Below are positions 20,003 to 28,053 of a DNA stretch of 28,053 bases, piece after piece. Under the pieces are notes generated by a model that worked only from the letters and a program-made list of their open reading frames with translations, was not told the DNA's origin and searched no databases. The position numbers and the translations under genes were made by a program. The DNA comes from Chromera velia (taxonomy: Eukaryota > Sar > Chromeraceae): NCBI GenBank assembly GCA_018398765.1, contig JAHBMJ010001669.1:1-28053 (forward strand). Direction: 5' to 3'. How positions within the stretch are numbered: the first letter of the stretch is position 1; every line of letters starts with the position of its first letter.

Positions 20003-21577
20003 ATGGAGAAAGACAAAGAGACAAGAGACGGCATCAGACCGGCCTCGTTTCTGTTCTCAGCCCCCCAAAACAGACCTCTGGGCCCAGACTCACACCCGAT
20101 TCCCGCCGTCTCCCCCCCCGTCCTCCACGGCCATTTGCATCATCGTGATGGCCCTTTCTCAAAGAGGGGACCGGAGGGGGGTGTAGGTGAGGGAACGGAC
20201 GAGAAGATAGAGAAAGAGAGGGAAGAAAAGGAGAAAAGAAGGCTGGAAGAAGAGAGGGAGGAAAAGGATAAAAAAAGAAGGGTAGAAAGAGAGGAGAGGG
20301 AAGAGAAGGAGAAGGAAAGAGGGGTAGAAGAGGGGGAGGACGGAGAGAAGTCGAACAGGGGGGGGGATGAGGAAACGGAGGTTCCCTCTGCCTCCTCTAC
20401 GGCTGCATGTGCTTGTGGTGGGCCCGTGCAGGCGAAGAGGAAAAGGAATTCTCCGAACCCATGCACAACGATGTGCCCAAGAGGGGTTGGGGAGTCACTT
20501 GGGACGAGGGTGGGTTACAGTGGGTGGTGAGGGGCCAAGCCAACGGTTGGATGGAGCGCCAACCCTTTCCTTCGCTTCGTGTCGGTGGTCAAGTTCATTT
20601 ACGACACAACAAATCTGGCGATTTGGGTGGTTGTTCAGCAGAAATTTGAGAGGATTATGAGGTTGGTGGTGCGGGTAGACGGTTATTCATGTTCCTCGTC
20701 TTTCTCCCTGTCTGAGTATGGGGATCGTGAAGCCGCCCTGCGTGCAGCGAGGGTGTACGTGATGCGTGTGAGGAAGGAGGAGGAAGAGAAACAGAAAAGG
20801 CCTCTCATCCCCACGTCAAAATCAGGTCCCCCTGTTCCAAAGAGTCAGAAGAAGAATGAGGGAAGGAAAGAAGCGTGAGGGGATTTTGCAGAGACTCGAC
20901 AGTCTGGCTCTCTTGCTGCAGAAGGGAAGGGTGGAGGGAAAGGAAGAAGATTTTGTGAGAAGGTAGGAGTCACCTGGGATCCCAAAAACAGCCGGTGGCG
21001 TGCCAAGCTCACAGTGGGTACCCAAACGTACCTTAAGAACTTTCCCGTTGCTGTACACGGGGAGGAAATAGCACGTGAGTTGGCGATCGCCGCTCGCCAA
21101 GAGATGAAGAGAAAGCATCTGCCTGACTCCGGGTGTGGGCCTATGAGTGAGGGGGGGGGGGCAGAGGCAGACAGTGGAAGTGAGCCGGAAGGAGGGGAGG
21201 AGGAAAGTGAAGGTGAGCAGCGCCCCCCGGGTGAGACGGGAAAGGTCAGGGGGCAGCCTGAGGGGAGGCGAGAGAGCGGAATGGTTGGGGTCACCTGGCA
21301 CAAAAGTCGTCAAAGGTGGGAGAGCAAGATGAGTGTTTTCCTCCCCTTCCATCTGTGTCAATCTGTAGCGATCATTCTCTTTTTTCGTCTTCGCTGTTCT
21401 TCTCCTTGCGTGCAGCTGGTTGAGGACACGGACATGCCCGCCGCACTTGCTTCATGGAGGAGAACAACGCACCCTACCGGGAGAGCGAAGCCCAGAGAAC
21501 ATTTTCCGTCCACCGGTGTCGCACTCCCATATGCCCACCTGACTCGTCCTCAACCCGAGAGTTTCTCACGAGGGTAG
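20003..21577 (+). CDS. AP2-domain (ApiAP2-like) protein gene, exon structure uncertain
   Basis: AP2-type blocks occur in order: RGWGVTWDEGGLQWVVRG (20472-20525), SSFSLSEYGDREAALRAA (20693-20746), VGVTWDPKNSRWRAKL ... FPVAVHGEEIARELA (20963-21100), and VGVTWHKSRQRWESK (21284-21328). AP2 domains are the main sequence-specific DNA-binding domains of apicomplexans and chromerids. The start is taken as the ATG at 20003; residues up to about 130 are rich in Lys/Glu/Arg. The blocks change frame. Plausible short introns are 20581-20638 (58 nt) and 20826-20891 (66 nt); an N-terminal intron ending at the GTGCAG at 20431 is needed but its donor is unclear. The fourth block ends near 21330 and its continuation was not found with confidence. 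The gene may be partly degenerate. Confidence 0.5.
20963..21112 (+). CDS. Clearest AP2 DNA-binding domain
   Basis: About 50 residues in one frame: VGVTWDPKNSRWRAKLTVG, the strand with NFPV, then HGEEIARELAIAARQEMKRK. It shows the GVxW...W, F.v and (Y/H)GxeeA..LAI.AR pattern of AP2/ERF domains as found in apicomplexan factors. A basic tail (KRK) follows. Confidence 0.75.
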
Positions 21578-21659
21578 ATGATAGCCATGTGAAAGTCCTC
21601 GTGCTGAAGCTTCTGGATTGGATGCGATCCTGGACAGGTCTGAGGGACAGGTCTGGGGG

Positions 21660-21661
<2 letters not shown>

Positions 21662-21692
<31 letters not shown>
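21662..21692. repeat. (CT)n microsatellite
   Basis: An uninterrupted TC/CT run between the AP2 region and the RING region, probably intronic in a plus-strand transcript. Confidence 0.9.
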
Positions 21693-21694
<2 letters not shown>

Positions 21695-21966
21695 GGCGTC
21701 TTTTGTTCTTTTTTGATATTCTTTTTTGATCATGCATTCTCTGTGCAGGAGGCTTCCACCGTTGCCAGAGATTGTCACCTCCAAACCAGAATCCCGGGCG
21801 CATTCAAAGAATGTCTGCTGTCCGAAATGCGTTGCGGCAGTCGCGAGACGCTGCCCTTCCACCGTTGCATTTTCGTATTCGTAGAGCTCTTGCAATGGGT
21901 GCGGCAGACATGGCAGTTCGATGCGGAAGAAGACCTGAAACCCGACCCCATCCCAAACGTGTGCAG

Positions 21967-22306
21967 GGGGCAGACGGCGAGAGGCAGACGGCGTTTGTTC
22001 ATTCTGCCTGAATCTCCCGCGGCCGGACGAAGCAAGAGAAACCCCGTGTGGGCACGTCTTCTGTCGTATACATATCGATGGCATTGTCCTTTTGACGGGT
22101 GTACGACCTTCACGCACGCCGAGCTTCCGTCAAGGTGTGCAGTGGAGGAGGCAGACTGCTCCTTCGAAGGGTGCGAAGAGAGGATGCAGCGGAAGCAGCT
22201 CGCGTCACATGAGAAAAAGTGCCTCGGCCTGCGAGTGGGCTTGCAGTGTCGCCCTCCACCAGGACCGCAGGGGGCCTTCTCTTTTTGGAAGCGGCTGTGC
22301 CGATGA
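21967..22306 (+). pseudogene. RING finger plus TRAF-type zinc finger, frame-disrupted
   Basis: In one frame 21987-22073 encodes ADGVCSFCLNLPRPDE ... ETPCGHVFCRIH, a RING half with C21996, C22005, C22047, H22053 and C22062 codons. In another frame 22079-22216 encodes WHCPFDGCTTFTHAEL ... CSFEGCEERMQRKQLASHEK. The order matches TRAF-family E3 ligases (RING, CP..., then C..GC..H...C zinc fingers). The two halves are out of phase and no GT..AG intron between them is plausible, so one base is lost or two gained, or the assembly has an error. An exon may start at the GTGTGCAG acceptor (21966). The C-terminal frame stops at 22306. Confidence 0.5.
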
Positions 22307-22335
22307 TCCCTTGGGGGGAGGCAGTCAATCTTTTC

Positions 22336-22343
22336 TTTCTCTT

Positions 22344-22389
<46 letters not shown>

Positions 22390-22432
22390 TCTCCCTCTCT
22401 CCCTCTCTCTCTGTCTCTCTTTCTCTGCCAGT
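22336..22432. repeat. Long imperfect (CT)n tract
   Basis: CT/CTCC/CTTT repeats over about 95 bp, the longest pyrimidine tract on the plus strand. After it a frame reads VVGVHWNASDRAF (about 22477-22515), faintly like the first strand of an AP2 domain. Confidence 0.85.
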
Positions 22433-22568
22433 CTGTGTATGTCTGGGTGCGAGGGAGAAGCACAGACCGGGCGGGGTGGTGGGAGTGCACTGGAATGCAA
22501 GCGACCGGGCCTTTCCTCCTTCCTCCCTACTTCTCTAAGTAAATGGGGACTTACACCCTACCTGTCGG

Positions 22569-22952
22569 GTGCCCCTTTTAACTTATAGCATCGGCTTCCC
22601 CAGGCTTTGCGCTGGAGTTTGGCTCGATGCTGCGTTTTCCGTGAGCGTCCACGGGGAAACAGGGGTCCGAGATAACTGGCAATTCTCCCATTTCCAGAAA
22701 GAGTTTTTCTCCCGAAGCCTCGCGGATTTGCTCCTAAACAGCAGCTCCCCCGCCTATGCAGAGATTCATGCCTTTTCAGGCTTCGACCACAAAACTCCTC
22801 TTACGCTGCGGTACATGGAGCTCCTTCTTCCCATCATTGCGAAGGCACAAGTGTCCGGGGACCCCCATATCGCACATTTTCTACCGTCCATGGAAGAGGC
22901 TGTCGCAGACGGGTGCCCACGTATCGCCAAATTGATTCGCGATGATTGTTGA
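22569..22952 (+). CDS. Uncharacterised ORF, possible exon
   Basis: The frame reads DAAFSVSVHGETGVRDNWQF ... ADGCPRIAKLIRDDC and then stops. An acceptor-like CCCCAG lies at about 22604, so the true exon may begin there. Composition and codon pattern look coding, with helical content at the end. No family recognised. It overlaps the next ORF by a few bases in another frame. Confidence 0.35.
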   Translation: MPLLTYSIGFPRLCAGVWLDAAFSVSVHGETGVRDNWQFSHFQKEFFSRSLADLLLNSSSPAYAEIHAFSGFDHKTPLTLRYMELLLPIIAKAQVSGDPHIAHFLPSMEEAVADGCPRIAKLIRDDC

Positions 22953-23157
22953 CTTCTCCCGAACGGGGCACCTGACACCCCGAGGAGAGATGGTCTTCCG
23001 TCTGTTGTCAGATGTGTGCCCACCTAATGTCTTTTCAGACGTGATCCGCCGTCTCCTCCCCCACTCCGCTCGTCTCTTCTCCCACCTCCCCGTTGTTGAA
23101 GACCTGACAGAATCCGATTCGGGGGGGGGGGGATTCGGAGAACAGATGTGCACTTAG
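22942..23157 (+). CDS. Uncharacterised ORF overlapping the previous one
   Basis: 71 codons (MIVDFSRTGHLTPRGEMVF ... FSHLPVVEDLTESDS) ending after a poly-G run. It starts within the last codons of the previous ORF, as after a frameshift in one longer gene. No family recognised. Confidence 0.3.
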   Translation: MIVDFSRTGHLTPRGEMVFRLLSDVCPPNVFSDVIRRLLPHSARLFSHLPVVEDLTESDSGGGGFGEQMCT

Positions 23158-23351
23158 AGATAGTGCAAATGTTTGACTATCCGCACCATCAGTCGTTGGG
23201 GATTTTCTTCCCTTCCGGGGACTGTTGGCACAGGGGCCAGCTGCCGCTCTGTCTTGGCTATTGGCCCCTGTGTGAGCCTTCATTTGAGTGTTTCTTCGCG
23301 TCTCTGGTCAACGTTCTGGTCAGAGGGGTGGTGTACTATATCAACGCACCG

Positions 23352-23520
23352 GGTGAGAGCACACCGCACAATGCGCGCCCTCCGCACCGCCCAGCTCGAA
23401 TTTGAGAAGGCCATTGCACACAGGAGGAAGCTGGAGAGGGAGCACGGTTCCCTGGGGGGGGGGGGGCTTGCGCACGCTCCTAATTTAAATTCGATTTTTG
23501 AAGTGAGGAAAGAAAACTGA
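23352..23520 (+). pseudogene. Possible coiled-coil fragment
   Basis: The frame reads MRALRTAQLEFEKAIAHRRK from an ATG near 23371, then LEREHGSLGGGG, and stops at 23520. The poly-G tract at about 23455-23466 may hide a length error. It could be the end of the same damaged coding region. Confidence 0.3.
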
Positions 23521-24400
23521 ATAGAACGCCGAAGGCAATCAATCCACTGAAATATGGAGAGGGTTAGAGAGAGGGAGATTGCATGGTTTATTCTTAATTG
23601 GCCGTATGATTGTTTTGCCAAGTTGCTAGCATTGACAAACTTGATTGAGGATTTGAAAGTTGAAACACGGAAACTGCATGCAAAGTAAATTCACTAGTAA
23701 ATTCAGTGAAAACATATATGCAGCCCGATTCGCTGGGGAAGCCTGCCTTAGTCGGGGAAGAGTTCAGAGAAACACTAGTGCGACAAGGATTTTTTTATAA
23801 GTACTAGAAAGTAGAAGCCACTTACAATAGTTGTAATGAGCGACAATATAATATGTTTAATTAATAATGTTTTATTTGTAGTGAAAAGTAGAGTCTCACC
23901 TCTCTTGAAATTCCTCCAGTGGAATCCTATGGGCCCTCCCGTGTCGATCCTCTAGCCTATCTAGAGGACTCCCCAGACTGCTATACTCCCGAATTCCTGG
24001 CCCTCTCCTATTAGAGGACCACAGCGAATACGTCTCCGTGACGTACTCGTCTAGACCGATATAGATAATCAGAAATAAATACCTGATCAGTCTCTTCATC
24101 AGACAGAAAATCTATGAACCCCCACAGTCCACAGTACGCTCCTGCTGGTGGCCTCGTGCAATACTCAGAGCACAAGAGAACCACAAAGACACATAGGGCA
24201 TGGTACAGATCCTACACATGAAGTTCTGTCAATCCCTAGGTCACGTCTCTCATTTAGATGGACAGTAACCGCCATGCACATCTGTCTGACTGTCTGAAAA
24301 TTAATTTGGGACCAGAAATAATTCTGATGCCTCCGATGGTATAACCGCACAATTGGCCTATTTAAATCCTATATGAAGCCCCGGAGCACACACCACCATA
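23521..24400. other. AT-richer non-coding stretch
   Basis: No ORF with coding character. The part 23600-23890 is clearly AT-richer than the rest of the window. The only clear structure is a perfect 8-bp-stem hairpin at 23948-23968, with a partial AGAGGAC echo near 24012. Confidence 0.5.
23948..23968. repeat. Perfect hairpin, 8-bp stem
   Basis: TCCTCTAG and CTAGAGGA around a CCTAT loop. It is followed at 24002-24014 by TCCTATTAGAGGA, a weaker copy of the same arm pair. Confidence 0.65.
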
Positions 24401-25768
24401 GTGAGTGCCTCGGGTATATTTCTTATGCCAAAGTGCATGCAGGCCATACCATGGAACTCACAACATGCACACCTCTGTCGCAGGCACCCCGCCACCCCAT
24501 GTGGACAGGCCGCTGCGTGTGCGTCGCTCCCTTCTCTGGCTCGGGGCGAAGGGACGAATGGAAATGCTGGGACCGGAATTCACCCTCCGCGAATCCGACC
24601 AGGAACGGGACCATCGTTTTCTTTCACACACCCCCTCCCGAGCCCCCAAGGAAAGACTATGGAGCACGCAGCACAACATACCCCCCTTTGATGAGGAGGA
24701 ATCGGGAAGCATCAGAAAAGACCTGTCTTTGATCACCCAGCTCCCCAATTTTCCTTTTTCTCTTTTCTTGTCGCTCAATCACAAAAGAATTACTCATGTA
24801 TCGTTTACCTCTTCTCTCCTCATTCTTTTTTCTCATGCTCTCACACGCCATCCTCTCCAGACGTTATTTATTATCCTGTAGCAAGTGAGAGCACACCGAG
24901 CTTACGCGTGTGCAGGGCATACAGGGAAATGGATACCAGCCGACCGGGCTGGAAGAATGGGATAAAACGAAACCACACCGGGAAAAACGAAATGAACAGC
25001 ACAGAAGAACACAGACCCCCAGCCCATGCCTACTTATGCTAACGAACGCATGGGACACACAGCCCATCTGCCTCCAGATGGAGCCCCGCCCCATATGCAG
25101 AAAACCGAAGACATCTAGCATGCAGGAGCTCACGCTACCTGTCATGCTTCCTGCTCCAGACGGACCCTGCTCTGAACGTTCGAAAGAAATAAAAGAAAGA
25201 AAGGCAAACAAAAACACAAGCATTTCTCATGCAAACCAAAATGCAGTTCTTTAGAAACCAAGAGCCTTTGACAGCCTCAGCATGCCCTGCCCCCTGGCAA
25301 GGAGACCCATTCTCCCCGAGCAGGTCAATCAAAAGCAACGTCCTTACCACCTTCTCCTCAAATTCTTCCTTTCCGTCTTTCACGCACTCGGACCCACGGT
25401 ATGTATGGATGGCCACCGACCACCACAAAAGGAAGGGAAAATGTTCTGCATGCCGTGCCCACCCTACTCTAGTTTGGGTCAGCAATGGGTTAGGCCCCCT
25501 AACGCAAACCGGCAGCTCAAGGAAAACACGACTGCGAAAGGTCTCTGCCTCTATAGACAGGTTGGGAAGGCCTTTCCCTCCCAGCTCCTTTCCATCTATG
25601 AAAACGAATTTAAAACGGAAAACCCGAAGACGCCCACACCCGGCTGGCGTTCACCGACCATGCACACCCCTATGATGTGACGAGCTTCCCCGGGCCATGC
25701 GGAAATCCAAGCAAAGAAGAAAGAGGGAGAGAAAACAAATATACAAAACCGAACTGCACTTCAAGGAA

Positions 25769-25785
25769 GGTGCCTCCGAGGCACC
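25769..25785. repeat. Perfect hairpin, 7-bp stem and 3-nt loop
   Basis: GGTGCCT and AGGCACC flank CCG. It is the tightest GC-rich hairpin of the right-hand region. Confidence 0.6.
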
Positions 25786-26523
25786 CCTTACCCCTTCATG
25801 CATGCCTTGCGGAAACATTAAAAATCACAGGAGAGCCACCACGCACTCCCCTGACCTTCTGGGGAAAGGATTTCATAAATACAAACCTACAAAACCGAAC
25901 ACACCCGGACTTACACTCACCCCTAACCTGACCTTCCAAAGCGGAGGACAGGCTTCAGGCAGGATGAGAGGCCGGCAGAGGAAAGAAACGCCCACAACAC
26001 ACGTGAACTCTCATTCTTACCCAAGATGCCCCCTGCACTTGGATCAGGTCTCTCTTACACAGCAGTTACCCATCCGACCGGAACAGTTCATCATGAACGC
26101 AGGACGCCCTTGCGATCCTGCTAAAGCGCTGTGCATAGAGAGACGAGACAAAGAGACGAAAAGTTTCAGTGTGCGTACAGCGGTCTTTCCCCCTGCCTAG
26201 GCTGCCACCTGCCAGACGTGATGCTTCCCGTGAGCACCCTCCCCCCTTTTTATCTATATTCTCCCGTGGATTCACTCGGGGGTAATGCAAAGCCCTGCAG
26301 GGAGTGAGATGAAAGTACAGATCAAAGCGTCGGTCAGGCAGCACGCCAACTCTATCACCGTAACGGATCGCAGACAAGCAGCCAGGTCATAGATGGACGC
26401 AAACAAAAAATCATTCACGCTCCTCATACCAGCTGACAGCATTCTCTCAGGCTGCCTAACTGGTCTGGCCAGGCCCATTCTACTCAAAACGGAGGAAGGA
26501 AAGCGCACAGGGATCGGACTGTT

Positions 26524-26542
26524 TGAGTGCTTCAGGCACTCA
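26524..26542. repeat. Perfect hairpin, 7-bp stem
   Basis: TGAGTGC and GCACTCA flank TTCAG. The minus strand here contains a GTGAGT word. Confidence 0.6.
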
Positions 26543-26689
26543 CCTCCGCCACGTAAACAGTCCGTCTGTTTCCTGCGTATAGATTTCTTATGCAGACGGG
26601 TACCAAACATGGAGTGCAGGACAACGGATGCGAACAGACAGGGTAATGCCTGCTCTTGAACGTCGGATCCACCTGCCCATACACCCCAC

Positions 26690-26750
26690 GTAATTGACCT
26701 AACGGTCTACGGCGGGACTCTACGCTCGTTTGTTCCACCTGAGCTACCCC
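26690..26750 (-). ncRNA. tRNA-like sequence with Pol III A box (possible tRNA-derived SINE head)
   Basis: On the minus strand GGGGTAGCTCAGGTGGAAC contains the A box TAGCTCAGGTGG (26746-26735), and GCTC/GAGC can form a D stem. The anticodon stem does not pair and the B-box position has only GGTCAATTAC, a degraded match to GGTTCAATTCC. So this is not an intact tRNA but could be a decayed tRNA-derived element. Confidence 0.35.
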
Positions 26751-26761
26751 AAACAAAATTT

Positions 26762-26825
26762 AATGCTCGGTTTACATAAAATTTGGGCCCGCCTATTGCA
26801 TGGCCTCATGCATTGCCCGAGCATT
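26762..26825. repeat. Nested inverted repeats upstream of the GIY-YIG ORF
   Basis: AATGCTCGG (26762-26770) pairs with CCGAGCATT (26817-26825). Inside it TGCATG / CATGCA (26797-26812) forms a second hairpin with a GCCT loop. All arms are exact. Confidence 0.65.
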
Positions 26826-26928
26826 GGCTTCTGTAGTCACCCCTCACCGCCGCATAGCATTGCCGCCCCCGACCGCGGGGGCGCTTCCTGTGATGACCTT
26901 GAATTCAATTTAAAACTATGAATGCTAG

Positions 26929-26934
26929 TATAAA
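26929..26934 (+). promoter_or_regulatory. TATA-like box
   Basis: TATAAA, 42 bp upstream of the ATG at 26971, in an AT-rich leader. It could be by chance in such sequence. Confidence 0.3.
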
Positions 26935-26970
26935 GAAACTGATTATAAACATAGAAATAGAAATTCTATA

Positions 26971-28053
26971 ATGCCAGTTGGCGGAGCTTTATCTTGTTTA
27001 CAAGCTGTCGAACGGCCTAGTTTGTACGCTTTTCAATTGTCGTTAATTAAAAAACCTAAATTATTTAAAGTAGGAATTGCTACTAAGGCAGAGCAACGCT
27101 TGAACCAATATCATTTGACGTATCCGTGGGGCGTTGACATGATCTGCCTCCTCGTCTTTCCTCTACATTTTCCTCACCAAACACTCAGGCTAGTTGAACA
27201 AACATTCTTTGCTAACGTGCCCCTCAAACATCGACTCAATACCCTGACACGCAGCTCACTTCGACGACAAGAGTGGATTGTCAACTACTCACGTCAGTTG
27301 GTGCTGCAATCCTTTTTTGAGCTCAAAACACTGGTCTATGCAAAATTCGGCTTCGAAAGTTATGTCCTGTACTCCGACATTCACTTCTCTCCTGACTACC
27401 AAATGACCACCCAATCTCCCATCACGTTCACAGATCAGCAGAAACGGGACCCAAAATTTGTGGATGACCACCGCGTTCCGCCCTCCGTCAGTCTGTCGTC
27501 CGTCGAGCTCCAGAGAAACCAGGCGGCCGTCTGCAGGATTCGCAAGAGGGCACAACAGCAACTGAGCAAGATGACACCACAGGAGGTAGAATGGCATGCG
27601 GGATTCGGATTCAAAGCATGTGATGGAGTTCTTGAAATACTGCACGATTTACGGAGGTCTGCGCACACTTCAGCTCAGGGTGTCTCACTCGATGCTCATA
27701 TGACCGTACACTCCGCTGACGTAGAGATGGAAAATGCATCGTTTGAGATTGACAAAATTCTGCAGATGCATGAGGGAGTGCTGGGAAAGGAGTACAGAGT
27801 CAGGTGGAATGGATACGGTCCCGAAGGAGACACATGGGAACCAGAAACGAATCTTCCGCCCGATCTTCTTGCTGAGTTCCATTCATCATACAACTCAAAC
27901 GGAGAAAATGAAATCCTTGCGGACAAGATCATTGACACCATGGATGATGATGAGCCTGATGAAAGCGAAGAACAGTCACTGATCCTGCGAGATGCACTTG
28001 CATCCAGCACCGAGAAATCTCAAGCAGACAACACGGAAGAATGCAATACAAGA
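26971..28053 (+). CDS. GIY-YIG-type nuclease domain + chromodomain protein, 3' end beyond the window
   Basis: An ATG at 26971 opens a frame of 361 codons with no stop up to the window edge. Residues about 17-105 fit a GIY-YIG domain of the T5orf172/MUG113 kind: LYAF (Y19), FKVGIA (32-37, the YIG equivalent), QRL (R44), the metal-binding Glu in LVEQTFF (E76) and RRQEWI (W102). Residues 258-306 are a chromodomain: FEIDKILQMHEG, YRVRWNGYG, DTWEPETNL, with cage residues F258, W279 and Y282 as in methyl-lysine readers. An acidic tail follows. GIY-YIG domains cut DNA; chromodomains of retroelements steer insertion to chromatin marks. No reverse transcriptase is seen in the window; it could lie beyond the edge. 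A mobile-element protein is the favoured reading, a host nuclease the alternative. The first 45 codons are much AT-richer than the rest. Confidence 0.75.
   Translation, partial: MPVGGALSCLQAVERPSLYAFQLSLIKKPKLFKVGIATKAEQRLNQYHLTYPWGVDMICLLVFPLHFPHQTLRLVEQTFFANVPLKHRLNTLTRSSLRRQEWIVNYSRQLVLQSFFELKTLVYAKFGFESYVLYSDIHFSPDYQMTTQSPITFTDQQKRDPKFVDDHRVPPSVSLSSVELQRNQAAVCRIRKRAQQQLSKMTPQEVEWHAGFGFKACDGVLEILHDLRRSAHTSAQGVSLDAHMTVHSADVEMENASFEIDKILQMHEGVLGKEYRVRWNGYGPEGDTWEPETNLPPDLLAEFHSSYNSNGENEILADKIIDTMDDDEPDESEEQSLILRDALASSTEKSQADNTEECNTR

Larger units (their letters stand above)
24401..26650. other. Long region without a recognisable gene
   Basis: Many short ORFs exist on both strands (up to 167 codons on the plus strand at 25697-26200) but none has a recognisable domain. 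The plus strand is A/C-rich, so the minus strand is T/G-rich, the pattern seen for introns of minus-strand genes here. Donor-like GTGAGT words occur on the minus strand near 25917 and 26539. Hairpins occur at 24936-24952, 25769-25785 and 26524-26542. Confidence 0.45.

Noticed and set aside
21775-22500. Minus-strand ORF of 241 codons
   Set aside because: It is antisense to the RING/TRAF region and begins in the CT tract (RERERE); the zinc-finger signatures on the plus strand are much stronger.
25910-25935. CCCTAAC-like word, possible telomere repeat
   Set aside because: A single copy only, not a repeat array.
25697-26200. Plus-strand ORF of 167 codons
   Set aside because: No domain or coding pattern; its composition follows the local A/C bias.
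26690-26757. Intact tRNA gene
   Set aside because: The anticodon stem does not pair and the B box is damaged, so it is listed only as tRNA-like.

Overview
The window looks like nuclear DNA of a protist, most probably a chromerid or related alveolate (Chromera velia is a plausible source, but the sequence alone does not prove it). The clues are intron-rich genes with GT..AG introns of about 120-770 bp, a balanced base composition rich in CT/GA/GT microsatellites, AP2-type DNA-binding domains of the apicomplexan/chromerid kind, and a single-N scaffold gap. There are no bacterial operons, ribosome binding sites or CRISPR arrays.

Layout. (1) 163-2200, minus strand: a four-exon gene for a charged nuclear-type protein of about 283 aa with a SAP DNA/RNA-binding motif, an RG stretch and an acidic tail. 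(2) 2201-3304: a divergent intergenic region with several perfect palindromes; part of it is duplicated around the N at 3085, which looks like an uncollapsed assembly overlap. (3) 3305-19236, plus strand: one giant gene, reconstructed here as 16 exons (3,595 codons plus stop) with compatible phases at every junction. It runs from a Gly-rich N-terminus through a SWIM zinc finger, long helical regions, a GHKL/HSP90-type ATPase domain of the sacsin/NO VEIN kind, about 2,000 residues without a recognised domain and an acidic stretch to a C-terminal NO VEIN domain (DUF3883) with a nuclease-like D...ExK arrangement. (4) About 20003-21577, plus: an AP2-domain gene with three or four AP2-like blocks in changing frames; its exon model is uncertain. 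(5) 21988-22306, plus: a RING finger followed by a TRAF-type zinc finger, but in different frames. (6) 22569-23520: short overlapping ORFs that look like one decayed or unspliced coding region. (7) 23521-26960: about 3.4 kb with no recognisable gene, but with hairpins, a strand-composition change and a tRNA-like A box. (8) 26971-28053, plus: an ORF open to the window edge that encodes a GIY-YIG-type nuclease domain followed by a chromodomain. It is the least conventional coding unit here and is probably part of a mobile element.

How parts relate. The SAP gene and the giant SWIM/NO VEIN gene are divergent and may share the palindrome-rich promoter. Their introns carry related dispersed repeats in the sense orientation of each host gene, and many introns of both genes have the unusual donor GTC instead of GTA/GTG. 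The right third looks like accessory, repeat-rich sequence with broken genes and a candidate retroelement or nuclease gene.
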